Virus record (IMG/VR): IMGVR_UViG_3300003690_000028 | Location: 1 to 36,007 of that record | Strand: one strand, 5' to 3' | Origin: a virus | DNA length: 36,007 bases | Part shown: positions 15,955 through 23,592 of the stretch, piece after piece | How the letters are laid out: each line of letters starts with the position of its first letter | How positions within the stretch are numbered: position 1 is the first letter of the stretch | Notes under the pieces: model-generated | What the model was told of the DNA's origin: nothing | The model's database searches: none | What the model saw: the letters and a program-made list of their open reading frames with translations, nothing else | Position numbers and translations under genes: made by a program

Positions 15955-16902
15955 ATTCCTACCCTTTCAGAATACGCGAAACTCGCCAACGATGAGGTCG
16001 TGGCGGGCATCTTCGAGAATGTCGTGACGGAGAGCCAGCTCGCCCGACATCTCCAGTTCGAGTCATTCGAGGGCAACTCCTTGGTCTACAACCGGGAGAA
16101 CGTCCTGCCGACCGCGGCCACGTTCGCTGTCGGTTCCTTGTTGACGGACACCGAGCCGACCTTCACGAAGAAGACCGCTTCGCTTACTGAAATCTACGTG
16201 CAGAGCCCCCTCGACCGGTTCGTCATGATGACCAGGGGGAACGTCCAGTCTCAGGAAGCCGCGCTCTTCTCCTCCATGTCGAAGTCCATCGGTCGCAAGA
16301 TCGCCGACCTGACGATCACTGGAGAGCCTGAGTCCACCACTACCCAGTGGGAAGGGTTGGACTCTTTGGTCCGCTCCGAGACCCGCATGATGGCGATGGA
16401 CGACGGCGTCGTCGATGGGCCTGGGGTGGCTGAGACAGAACTTACCCTGGACCGCTTGGATGCCATGATTGATGAGGTCGAGTTCGGTGGACCTCAAATC
16501 CTCATCATGAACAAGCGGATGCGGAGGAAGTTGACCTCCCTCTCCCGGGCGTCTGGTTCCGGCATCCTGACTACCGAGATCAATGAGTTCGGTCAGCAAG
16601 TCTCTCGGTACAGTGGCATCCCCATTGTGATCGAGGACTTCATCACCAACTCCGAGGAGTACAACGACTCGTCCACCTGGGCCTCCAGCACGGCCACCAG
16701 CATCTTCGCCGTGCGGCTGGGCCGGGCCAACCAGGGCTACACCATCATCCATAACGGTACGGTGTTGCAGCCGGACATCCAGACCATCGGCATCAAGGAG
16801 AGCAAGAACGAGAACCTGTATCGGATCGTGGTCTACCTCCAAGCCATCACCTATTCCGCCAAGGCGGTTTCCGCTCTGGGCGGGATCGACGCAAACGCTT
16901 GA
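15955..16902 (+). CDS. major capsid protein (HK97-type fold), apparent ATT start, 315 aa
   Basis: This is the shell protein. It begins (I/M)PTLSEYAKLANDEVVAGIFE and continues with the NSLVYNRENVLPTAA block. This N-terminus is typical of a widespread phage capsid family of about 310 residues, usually starting MPTLSEAAKLSND. Later blocks such as GPQILIMNKRMRRKL and the C-terminal YRIVVYLQAITYSAKAVSALGG also fit. The in-frame codon at the family's normal start is ATT, with AAAGGAG six bases upstream. The only upstream alternative is GTG 15898, deep inside the HNH gene and poorly placed. The start is either a genuine non-canonical codon or a mutation or sequencing error at ATG. Confidence 0.85.
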   Translation: MPTLSEYAKLANDEVVAGIFENVVTESQLARHLQFESFEGNSLVYNRENVLPTAATFAVGSLLTDTEPTFTKKTASLTEIYVQSPLDRFVMMTRGNVQSQEAALFSSMSKSIGRKIADLTITGEPESTTTQWEGLDSLVRSETRMMAMDDGVVDGPGVAETELTLDRLDAMIDEVEFGGPQILIMNKRMRRKLTSLSRASGSGILTTEINEFGQQVSRYSGIPIVIEDFITNSEEYNDSSTWASSTATSIFAVRLGRANQGYTIIHNGTVLQPDIQTIGIKESKNENLYRIVVYLQAITYSAKAVSALGGIDANA

Positions 16903-16965
16903 ACCGAACCAATCAGCGTGACCGGTGCGGCTCGTTACCCCCGGGGCGCAAGGAGAGCAAGCAAA

Positions 16966-17031
16966 ATGTACCGACTTCTGCGGAAATCCTTAATCGCACT
17001 CACCAAGGAGGACTACCGTAATGGCTTCTGA
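16966..17031 (+). CDS. tiny ORF overlapping the decoration gene, 21 aa
   Basis: ATG 16966 follows AAGGAGAGCAAGCAAA, a fair ribosome binding site. The peptide (MYRLLRKSLI then ALTKEDYRNGF) ends inside the next gene. Its last residues, TKEDYRNG, equal the C-terminus of the 116-residue protein at 18155, because the underlying 25 bases are duplicated. It could be a leader peptide or a gene remnant carried with the copied ribosome binding site. Confidence 0.35.
   Translation: MYRLLRKSLIALTKEDYRNGF
17002..17026 (+). repeat. 25-base direct repeat carrying an RBS, copy 1
   Basis: ACCAAGGAGGACTACCGTAA plus the next five bases (start codon included) recur exactly at 18479-18503. Both copies supply the ribosome binding site and ATG of a virion gene. 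Confidence 0.85.
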
Positions 17032-17845
17032 CGCGCAGGTACGGTCTGCACAAAACGTCTTTACCGGCCTTATCGGCTCAACTGCCGTGACGGCTGGGGA
17101 CATGGTCTACTTCGACGGGACCGACTGGGAGCTTGCCGACGCCGATGACAACACCAAGTTCTCCGAGGCGATGGTGACACACTCCTTCGCTTCCGGCGAG
17201 ACTGGGACCCTCTGCACCGGCGGCGTCATCGAGGACATCGACGCTCCGTACACTCAGGGCGCCGAGCAGTACCTCTCGACGACTGCCGGATCCGTCACGG
17301 CGACCCGCCCGACCGGCGCTAACAACCTGATGCAGGTGGTCGGGTTCGCCCTTTCGACCTCGCTCGTCCACGTTCAGATCCGCATCCCCCACGAGATCAC
17401 CGTGCAATGGGTGTTCCTCCAGGGAGGTTCGGCGGTTGCCTACGACAAGGACAACGACTTCATCGGGACCGTTCTCCAGGACGCGAGCAACGGCATTGTG
17501 GGCTACTCCTTCATGGTGCCCCAGAACGTCGTGGAGCACAAATTCTCGTACTTCTGGTGGTGCGGGACGGGGACCCTTCTGGATACCAGCGATACCTACA
17601 CCATCGACGTTTCGGCGGGCGTTGACGACGAGACAACTTCCGCGACCACGGACGGCATCACTGCCGCCTCGCTGGCCGTTGCAGCCAACGACCTGGCGAA
17701 CGCGGATGTCTCTGCCGCGTTCGATGCGTCCGGCATCATCGAGCCTGGAAACATCGTTGGAGTCGTTATCAACAAGGCCGCTGAAGGCTCGGGCGGTGAC
17801 GACCCGATCGTCTTGACTGGCCAGAGTGTGTTTCTCGTAGTCTAG
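17021..17845 (+). CDS. capsid decoration / head-fibre type protein, 274 aa
   Basis: It lies directly after the capsid gene with an AAGGAGG site. The N-terminal half (about 1-120) has the alternating pattern VTAGDMVYFDG then WELADADDN, TGTLCTGGVIEDI and VVGFALSTSLVHVQI. This resembles the DUF2190-like capsid cement domain with its short beta strands. The C-terminal half (about 125-274) begins with VQWVFLQGGSAVAYD, is beta-rich and hydrophobic, and carries Thr/Ala-rich turns. It is probably a second surface domain, perhaps for adhesion to the shell or to carbohydrates. The decoration role is inferred from position and the N-terminal pattern. Confidence 0.65.
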   Translation: MASDAQVRSAQNVFTGLIGSTAVTAGDMVYFDGTDWELADADDNTKFSEAMVTHSFASGETGTLCTGGVIEDIDAPYTQGAEQYLSTTAGSVTATRPTGANNLMQVVGFALSTSLVHVQIRIPHEITVQWVFLQGGSAVAYDKDNDFIGTVLQDASNGIVGYSFMVPQNVVEHKFSYFWWCGTGTLLDTSDTYTIDVSAGVDDETTSATTDGITAASLAVAANDLANADVSAAFDASGIIEPGNIVGVVINKAAEGSGGDDPIVLTGQSVFLVV

Positions 17846-17859
17846 GTTCTGAGTGAGCC

Positions 17860-18168
17860 ATGACATTAGCCGACGACAACAGGCAGGGGGACGTGGACGT
17901 TTCGGCTGAAGCGTTCTCCTGGCCTATTGTCGTCGCCGAGGATGGCCCGCAGTTCCCCTTCCCGGGCTGGCACATAACCTGTCCTCAATATGGGAACGAC
18001 TACATTCGGGCCTCCTCGTGGAACTACGATCAGGATGGATGGAAGCGGGGGGATTTCCAAGTCGTGGTGCCGAAGGAGATGTATGATCGCCCGGATCCAC
18101 GGAGCTCCCGGTGGCGAGAGGTGAAGGAGATCATGGAAACCGGGAGGTTGTCCCGTGCCAGAGATTGA
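17860..18168 (+). CDS. hypothetical virion-region protein, 102 aa
   Basis: The ATG at 17860 follows a purine-rich GTGAGCC stretch just after the decoration gene stop. The product begins with an acidic region and has a central aromatic stretch (FPFPGWHITC, SSWNYDQDGW) and a charged C-terminal helix. No family was recognised. It overlaps the next gene by 14 bases, so the two are probably translated together. Its position fits a head-completion or minor virion protein, without direct proof. Confidence 0.6.
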   Translation: MTLADDNRQGDVDVSAEAFSWPIVVAEDGPQFPFPGWHITCPQYGNDYIRASSWNYDQDGWKRGDFQVVVPKEMYDRPDPRSSRWREVKEIMETGRLSRARD

Positions 18169-18505
18169 CACTTACTCCCTCCGAAACTTCAAAGTTGGCG
18201 GTCAGGAGTTCGGTATCACCAAGTCGACCAAGACGCTTCACATCGCTGGCGATGACTGGAGCGTGGAGAAGTGGCATGACCTCGTTGATCGGGTCCACAT
18301 CGCCTTGACCCGCGATGGTCTGGTGAATGGCGTTTCCAGCAAGGGCAAACTGGCCAGGGACCCCAGCTTCGGCATGTCGACGTTCCTGTCGAATAACGTG
18401 GGGCAGATCCACAGGCAGAAGCGTGGGTTCCTGAAACGTGCTCCCATCTGGCTCCGGTGGCTCTACGAGTCCGTGGTGACCAAGGAGGACTACCGTAATG
18501 GCTGA
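18155..18505 (+). CDS. hypothetical virion-region protein, 116 aa
   Basis: GTG start at 18155 with GGGAGG upstream, overlapping the preceding gene. The product (MPEIDTYSLRNFKVGGQEFG...) has beta-rich N-terminal and helical middle parts and a basic C-terminus (IHRQKRGFLKRAPIW). Its last residues, VTKEDYRNG, are encoded by the 25-base segment that also carries the next gene's ribosome binding site and recurs at 17002. No family was recognised; it may belong to the head-tail connector group. Confidence 0.6.
   Translation: MPEIDTYSLRNFKVGGQEFGITKSTKTLHIAGDDWSVEKWHDLVDRVHIALTRDGLVNGVSSKGKLARDPSFGMSTFLSNNVGQIHRQKRGFLKRAPIWLRWLYESVVTKEDYRNG
18479..18503 (+). repeat. 25-base direct repeat carrying an RBS, copy 2
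   Basis: Exact copy of 17002-17026. Here the bases encode the C-terminus of the 116-residue protein and also form the AAGGAGG site and ATG of the next gene. This copy may be the original, since the bases serve two purposes. Confidence 0.85.
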
Positions 18506-18914
18506 TGCGAAACAGATCACCTTTGACTATGCGGACTGGGATAACCGCAGGGACATCGCGCTCTTGGGGCCTGGGAGTCAGGCTGGGTACGCAACGCTCA
18601 ATGGTGCGCTGAAGATCGGTAAGGCCCCCACGGTGCGCCAGGGGAGGCGTAGCCCCCACATCGGGCCCCTCATCGACGGCGTGATCGGGACCCTGGCCGG
18701 TGCCCTGGAGTGGTGCCGAGAATACGGTCTAGGCCCGGAGGATGTCAGGTCCAGGGTGACGGCCTATATGGCAAACAACCGGAGCTCGCCTCGGCAGGTG
18801 AGTCTCCTAGCGTCTGCGTCGGCAGTGACGCCAATCGCGGATCCGGATGGTGTGTATGAGCGGGTGCCGGCCGGCGTCCGTGAGGCTTTTGTCGGCAAAG
18901 AGCCGAGATGGTAG
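18498..18914 (+). CDS. hypothetical virion-region protein, 138 aa
   Basis: ATG 18498 sits eight bases inside the previous gene, behind AAGGAGG. The protein contains a glycine-rich centre (LIDGVIGTLAGALEWCREYG) and a loop-rich C-terminal half with a SASAVTPIAD segment. No signal peptide or clear membrane span was found. It is followed after about 20 bases by the next gene. Its place in the run from capsid to fibre suggests a connector or minor structural protein, but no motif confirms it. Confidence 0.6.
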   Translation: MADAKQITFDYADWDNRRDIALLGPGSQAGYATLNGALKIGKAPTVRQGRRSPHIGPLIDGVIGTLAGALEWCREYGLGPEDVRSRVTAYMANNRSSPRQVSLLASASAVTPIADPDGVYERVPAGVREAFVGKEPRW

Positions 18915-18935
18915 TTAGGAGATAGAAGGGGCGAT

Positions 18936-19319
18936 ATGCTTTGTGGTTGTGGAAAAGAGATAACCTCACGCGGGAAGACATTTCACGAGAACGGCAAGCA
19001 GCACAAGGAATGGGCCGCTTCTGTGCCTCCTGAGTCGGCTGCTGCTGCACCGATTATCACAGAGACCGTACCGGCTGAGGTAGCTAACGTGATAATGGAA
19101 GAAGTCCCCGCCAAGGTTCCCGTCGACGATCTTGACCATGACCTACGCAGCCCCGTCCAGGACGTGAAGAACAGCCCAGAGCGCCGGGCCAAGGCGGTGC
19201 GCATGGCGTTCTCCCATCGCGGCTGGGCAAACGGTTCGCTGGGGCCCTTCGGGACCGTGCGGAACTTCTGCGAGACCTATGGTATCCCCGTAAAAGACAC
19301 AATCCGAACGACCACTTAG
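18936..19319 (+). CDS. hypothetical protein with N-terminal zinc-finger-like motif, 127 aa
   Basis: The start at 18936 has GGAGATAGAAGGGG upstream. The N-terminus, MLCGCGKEITSRGKTF then HENGKQHKEW, looks like a compact C-C-H-H zinc motif (Cys3, Cys5, His17, His23). The middle is Ala/Pro/Val-rich and probably disordered. The C-terminal 60 residues are compact and charged (SPERRAKAVRMAFSHRGWAN). No family was recognised. A zinc-bearing protein in a virion gene cluster could be a DNA-binding or assembly factor. Confidence 0.6.
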   Translation: MLCGCGKEITSRGKTFHENGKQHKEWAASVPPESAAAAPIITETVPAEVANVIMEEVPAKVPVDDLDHDLRSPVQDVKNSPERRAKAVRMAFSHRGWANGSLGPFGTVRNFCETYGIPVKDTIRTTT

Positions 19320-19330
19320 GAGGTTGACGC

Positions 19331-19687
19331 ATGGCTAACGACAGACCCGCGACGAAAGCAAAGACCCGATTCTCCATCATCGCCATAGAGTCGCTGGCGA
19401 TGGGGGCGTCTGCCGAGGGCATCGCGGCCGCTGGGGGCACCATTCCTCAGAACACCGGCGAGATCCTCTTCTACTGTCCCACTGGGGACGACCTCCACTG
19501 GCATCCCACGGGAACCCCCACCTCGTCATTTGGCCATGCGGTCCCGGCGAACGAGATTGGTCAACTGGCCCATAATCAGCACCTAGCGAAGATCATCTCG
19601 GACGATGGGAGTGACGTAACCGTACTCATCGCCTACATGAGGGGGAGTGGAAGGGGAGACTCCTTCAGTCTAGCCCGACCTTTCTAA
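19331..19687 (+). CDS. hypothetical virion-region protein, 118 aa
   Basis: ATG 19331 follows AGGAGGT. The product has a short basic N-terminus and then beta-rich segments with many Gly, Thr and Ser residues (GGTIPQNTGEILFYC, HWHPTGTPTSSFGHAVP), compatible with a small virion beta domain. The 34 bases at 19496-19529, coding HWHPTGTPTSS here, occur again at 27395-27428 in another gene and another frame. No family was recognised. Confidence 0.55.
   Translation: MANDRPATKAKTRFSIIAIESLAMGASAEGIAAAGGTIPQNTGEILFYCPTGDDLHWHPTGTPTSSFGHAVPANEIGQLAHNQHLAKIISDDGSDVTVLIAYMRGSGRGDSFSLARPF
19496..19529 (+). repeat. 34-base repeat with one mismatch, copy 1
   Basis: The segment begins CACTGGCATCCCAC and ends CACCTCGTCAT. 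It matches 27395-27428 with a single G/A difference. The two copies are read in different frames. Confidence 0.85.
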
Positions 19688-19739
19688 GAAGCTGACAGCC
19701 GGATAACCGTCACTGAAACAGAGCAGGAGGTGATAGCCA

Positions 19740-20069
19740 ATGCCGCAGTATGGACCTATTATCAGCACCGATGCAGACGAGAGCATCGCTGTCGATGCCA
19801 CCGCGAGAACCCTCACCTTGCCCGCCGAGTATGCTACCAATGGTGGTCGAACGGGCGGTCGCGCAACGATTCAGGTTCGCACCGCCGCCATCCTCTACAC
19901 GATCAACGGGACTGCGCCTACGGCTACCGACGAGTCTACGGGCGTCAAGCTCAACGTGGGGGACCTGCTTATTCTCACGAATACGCAGGAGATGAGGAAC
20001 CTCAAGATGATCGAGGCGACCGCCACCGACGCTGCCGTGTTCGTGCAATACGAGAAGAAAATCAACTAG
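19740..20069 (+). CDS. hypothetical beta-rich virion protein, 109 aa
   Basis: ATG 19740 follows CAGGAGGTGATAGCCA. The protein is almost entirely beta strand and Thr/Ala-rich (DATARTLTLPAEYATNGG, RAAILYTINGTAPTATD) and ends with FVQYEKKIN. The ILYTINGTAPT segment is like short Ig-like or jelly-roll domains on phage heads and tails. It directly precedes the fibre gene. The function is inferred only from context. Confidence 0.6.
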   Translation: MPQYGPIISTDADESIAVDATARTLTLPAEYATNGGRTGGRATIQVRTAAILYTINGTAPTATDESTGVKLNVGDLLILTNTQEMRNLKMIEATATDAAVFVQYEKKIN

Positions 20070-20085
20070 TTTAGTTATACACTGT
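20069..20085 (+). promoter_or_regulatory. possible AT-rich promoter before the tail-fibre gene
   Basis: An AT-rich patch includes TTATACACT about 30 bases before the fibre ATG. It is the most AT-rich gap among the virion genes. No clear -35 box is present, so this is tentative. Confidence 0.25.
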
Positions 20086-20113
20086 TCTCCGCCATGAAAA
20101 GAGGCCAACCAGT

Positions 20114-21547
20114 ATGACCGCCACGATTATTCGTATACCTACTGCTGGCGCAAACCCTGCGTTATCTAACCTAGCTTCTGTTGCTATAAACCTTCCGCTT
20201 CTTCCTGACGCTGCTGCTGCTGATGATTTCGGATCTGGTTCGTTGCCGTTCAAGGAAATATTCATATCTGGCTCCTCTGGTTCGCCTGGGACAAATAACT
20301 TCAAACTAACTGGAGCGTCTACATCTGGAACAAGAGCAATTACTCTGCCGGATGCGACAGATACTCTTGTTGGTAAAGCAACTACGGACACGCTTACGAA
20401 TAAAACCTTCGTGGCGCCTGCTCTGGGCACACCCGCGTCCGGAGTTATGACCAATGTGACTGGGTTGCCGACTGCCGGGCTAGTCGATGCTGCTGTAACC
20501 CTGGCGAAGATGGCCAACCTTGGCCAGGACCTGTTTATCGGCAGGGTTACGGCATCAACAGGGGTGCCGGAAACTACAACGATCACGGCGGCTGCTCGTA
20601 CTGTCCTGGATGACACAACAGTTGCTGCGATGGTGAATACCATTGGCGGTGCTACGGCAACTGGGTCAGGTGGTTTGGCCCGTGCTACCTCACCGGTATT
20701 TGTAACCCCGACTTTGGGCACACCCGCGTCCGGTGTTATGACCAACGTGACCGGCATCCCCATCACCGCCCTTGCCAACGGTACCGATGGCGAACTTATA
20801 ACCTGGAACGCTAGTGGAGTCGCTGCTGCTGTCGCTGTTGGCGACGATGGTGAAGTCCTTACCAGTAACGGGGCTGGAGCAGCGCCAACGATGCAGGCTG
20901 CTGGAGGCGGAGGAACGCCAAGATTTGTGCTGTCTACTCCGTTTGAGTCCTTGGATAGTCACGGAACTGGAGCCCACAAGTATCAGCAGAGCAACACTGG
21001 CTCGGGGGGGCAGGCGCTTGCAGCAAATGGACTCAAATTCAATACGGGGACTACCGATGGGTCGCGGTCTAAGTTGATCTTGGGAGGAACCGCCTATACG
21101 TTGGCTATTTGGGCGGAAAACCCCGAGATTCATTTCGTGGCAATCATGTCCAACGAGACTAGCACTGGGTTTGTCTCTTACGTATGTTTTGACACAAATG
21201 GCACCGTTCCCGACGCAGCAGGGGCAATGACAGTCAGACATTTTGGGTTTATTCTCGACACTACAGTTCTTGACGCGAGTAACGCCAACAGCAGCAGCCA
21301 AACGACTACCGACATTTCTTCTGGTATTACGATCACGAACCTGAATGTTTTCAGGGCTATCCAGACAGGAACGACCAACGTTAAGTTCTATGTCAATAAC
21401 GTGCTTGTAGCTACCCACACAACAAACCTACAGGGCTCGGCTTCGCCTAACCACATATGGGACGCGGGAATAGTAAATGACTCTGGAACAACGACGGACA
21501 GATTCATGGAGGTATTGCAACTGAACGCCATGTGGGATTCAGAATAG
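20114..21547 (+). CDS. tail fibre / receptor-binding protein, 477 aa
   Basis: The ATG at 20114 follows AAAAGAGG. The middle has two copies of the classic phage fibre repeat, TFVAPALGTPASGVMTNVTG (about residues 99-118) and VFVTPTLGTPASGVMTNVTG (about 196-215), with the accompanying LPDATDTLVGKATTDTLTNK motif. The C-terminal half (about 270-477) is a beta-rich globular domain with LGGTAYTLAIWAENPE, a likely receptor-binding or trimerisation tip. Codons are visibly richer in T and A at the third base than in neighbouring genes, especially in the first 300 bases. This suggests that the fibre was acquired from a different source, as is common for host-range genes. Confidence 0.8.
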   Translation: MTATIIRIPTAGANPALSNLASVAINLPLLPDAAAADDFGSGSLPFKEIFISGSSGSPGTNNFKLTGASTSGTRAITLPDATDTLVGKATTDTLTNKTFVAPALGTPASGVMTNVTGLPTAGLVDAAVTLAKMANLGQDLFIGRVTASTGVPETTTITAAARTVLDDTTVAAMVNTIGGATATGSGGLARATSPVFVTPTLGTPASGVMTNVTGIPITALANGTDGELITWNASGVAAAVAVGDDGEVLTSNGAGAAPTMQAAGGGGTPRFVLSTPFESLDSHGTGAHKYQQSNTGSGGQALAANGLKFNTGTTDGSRSKLILGGTAYTLAIWAENPEIHFVAIMSNETSTGFVSYVCFDTNGTVPDAAGAMTVRHFGFILDTTVLDASNANSSSQTTTDISSGITITNLNVFRAIQTGTTNVKFYVNNVLVATHTTNLQGSASPNHIWDAGIVNDSGTTTDRFMEVLQLNAMWDSE

Positions 21548-21554
21548 AGGTTGA

Positions 21555-21947
21555 ATGATGCCAAAGACGATCATTAAAATCAGGAGCTGGCGCTGCCCGA
21601 GTTGCGATTACAGTCAGGACTTTGACCCTGCCGATGCAGCGGCGATGGCCCTGCATTTTCCGAGGGTTGCTGCAGGAACCTGCCCTGCCTGTGCTATGGG
21701 GAAAAACCCCTCTTGTGTTAGGGGGAAGTCCGTGATGCGGAAAGAAACCAATCCAGCTAAGAAGGTCACTATTATTGTGAAGGGAGTAGAAGATATAGAG
21801 GCGGAACTGGCAAGTGAAGATGTGAACCGTCTGGGGTTGGGACAGCCCGCGCTTTCAGTAGCAGAGAAGGCAGCCTACCGCACGGAGAACCAGGCGGACA
21901 TTGCAGGAGCCATTGTAGACGCGCGAAAACTGGAGGATATATCCTAG
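21555..21947 (+). CDS. zinc-ribbon protein, 130 aa
   Basis: ATG 21555 (or the adjacent ATG 21558) follows GAGGTTGA. The N-terminus carries CPSC (about residues 14-17) and CPAC (about 43-46), a long-spaced zinc ribbon with an intervening DPADAAAMALHF helix. A further Cys lies at CVRGKS. The C-terminal half is helical and acidic. It sits between fibre and adaptor genes. The role is unknown; it may be a minor virion protein or fibre assembly factor. Confidence 0.55.
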   Translation: MMPKTIIKIRSWRCPSCDYSQDFDPADAAAMALHFPRVAAGTCPACAMGKNPSCVRGKSVMRKETNPAKKVTIIVKGVEDIEAELASEDVNRLGLGQPALSVAEKAAYRTENQADIAGAIVDARKLEDIS

Positions 21948-22213
21948 TGACAAACAGAGCACAGCGTAAAGGTGCACCTGGGAACGGTATAGCAGAACTA
22001 CCCGAAGGAGCTATCAAGCTCACGGTATCTCAGGGTATCGCTCTCCAGGCGTGTCAGGCCGAGGTGAATAACGCTCAGGCGCGACTCGTTGCGGTGCTCT
22101 CGGAGATCGGCGTTGCCGCTGGAGCATCGGTAGAGCTAACGCCTGAAGGAGTGCTCATTCCTGTCCAGGAAGTAGGTCGAGAGCCTGAGAGGCCGGTAGT
22201 TGGAGAGGAGTAA
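21947..22213 (+). CDS. small helical hypothetical protein, 88 aa
   Basis: A GTG start whose G is the last base of the preceding TAG, so coupling is likely. The central helix ALQACQAEVNNAQARLVAVL is followed by a short Val/Glu-rich strand region (ASVELTPEGVLIPV). A pattern of helix plus strands with a Pro/Glu-rich tail is common in small phage proteins near tail genes. No family was recognised. Confidence 0.55.
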   Translation: MTNRAQRKGAPGNGIAELPEGAIKLTVSQGIALQACQAEVNNAQARLVAVLSEIGVAAGASVELTPEGVLIPVQEVGREPERPVVGEE

Positions 22214-22216
22214 CCC

Positions 22217-23587
22217 TTGGCCACGACGCAGATAGCCAAGACGCTGGGGGAGGCTGTTCGAGATGTGGCCGACCGGCTGCCCAACGCGCTCGTGGAGGAC
22301 ACCGAGGCCACCGCTGGGGCGTCTGGCAGCGTCACCCTTGGCAACGTGCCTATCGAGGCCATATCGGGCAACAACGACCATTACAACGACCTCTGGGCCT
22401 ATATCTACAAAGACACCGGCGCTGGCCAAGAGAGATTCATCTCCGACTACGTCGGCAGCACTCGGGTTGCCACAACCGTTCCAAATTGGACCACTACCCC
22501 TGACAGTACATCCAACCTCATCATTGTCCGAGGGTTTCGCCCGTCCTACATCGAGCGGGTCGTCAGGGAGGCGATCCGGCAGGCGTCCCAGGTCCTTCAC
22601 CCGCCGCTAACCGATGCCTCCCTACGCATCGGCAACCTGATCGACAACGGCCACTTTGAATACTGGGATAGCGGTTCGGCCGTCTCCGCGGGCAGTTTCA
22701 TCTTTGGCTCCGACGGTTGGGCCGTCCGCGGCACCGGTGCCACGGGGACCAGGGAGGCGACGTTCGCTCGGAACAGCAGCGTCTATACCCAATACTCAGG
22801 CAAGCTCGTCAGCGATGGGAGTAACGAGGCTTACTTTGAACGGCTGATACCGAACTGGGCCCTCTACGCCAGCAAGTCCATCACGATCAAGTGCTGGGTC
22901 TACACCACCACGGCCGACCGCGTTCGCATCCGGCTCCAAGACGGTGTCACCACCATCACGGACGCCGACTCCTCGGATCACACCGGGACGGCTGGGTGGC
23001 AGGAACTCACCGGCACCTTCACGGTCAACGCGGCTCCTATAAAGCTCGCGCTGGAGTGCTACATCAGCTCTGGCGGCGCCGTCACGGCTTACTTTGATGA
23101 TGCTCGGATTACCCCCGCCGCCTTCTCCTATGACCTCCGCATCCCGGCGCCGTTCACCTACCTCAAGGAGTTGAGGGTAGAGAGTGGGACGGAGGGGGTT
23201 TTCGACCAGACCGTACCGCGGGAGATGTGGTTCCATCGGCGTCACTCCGATGGCCACCCCTATATCTCCTTCGATCCCCAGTCGACCGGCGAACACTTGG
23301 TGGGGGATGCGAACAGCCTTGGGATCCTCGTGAAGGACCGCCACCTGCTGCTCCAGGGCCAGGGCTATCGCACGGACACGATGGCGGCGGCGACCAACAT
23401 CGAGCGGCCCCACCAGTACGTGGTGGCCCGGGCCGTGGCGGACATCGCCTCAACGCGGATGCACGGAGGCAGCGACGAGAGCCGGTTCTGGGTGTCGCTC
23501 TACGACCGGTACGCTGTAGAGGCGGAGCACAGCCTGAGAAGTCAGGCCAATCGGAGAGAAGCCGGAACAATGCGCGTGAGAGGATAG
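22217..23587 (+). CDS. head-tail adaptor-like protein with inserted carbohydrate-binding-like domain, 456 aa
   Basis: A TTG start at 22217 behind GGAGAGGAG. The outer parts (about residues 1-135 and 300-456) resemble phage neck/adaptor proteins that sit under the portal: helices at each end around a small beta core, including the block IPAPFTYLKELRVES and a final helical RAVADIASTRM...RFWVSLYDRYAVEAE segment. Between them, about 139-294, lies a self-contained beta-sandwich with the galactose-binding/CBM4_9 pattern: NLIDNGHFEYW at its start, then DGWAV, SITIKCWVYT, GWQELTGTFTV and YFDDARI at its end. This inserted domain could bind cell-surface glycans. Both assignments are from sequence pattern and gene order. 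Confidence 0.6.
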   Translation: MATTQIAKTLGEAVRDVADRLPNALVEDTEATAGASGSVTLGNVPIEAISGNNDHYNDLWAYIYKDTGAGQERFISDYVGSTRVATTVPNWTTTPDSTSNLIIVRGFRPSYIERVVREAIRQASQVLHPPLTDASLRIGNLIDNGHFEYWDSGSAVSAGSFIFGSDGWAVRGTGATGTREATFARNSSVYTQYSGKLVSDGSNEAYFERLIPNWALYASKSITIKCWVYTTTADRVRIRLQDGVTTITDADSSDHTGTAGWQELTGTFTVNAAPIKLALECYISSGGAVTAYFDDARITPAAFSYDLRIPAPFTYLKELRVESGTEGVFDQTVPREMWFHRRHSDGHPYISFDPQSTGEHLVGDANSLGILVKDRHLLLQGQGYRTDTMAAATNIERPHQYVVARAVADIASTRMHGGSDESRFWVSLYDRYAVEAEHSLRSQANRREAGTMRVRG

Positions 23588-23592
23588 CTCTC

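Noticed and set aside
16063-17866. Minus-strand frames of 259 and 262 codons under the capsid and decoration genes.
   Set aside because: They mirror the codon pattern of the real genes and have no start signals or family features.
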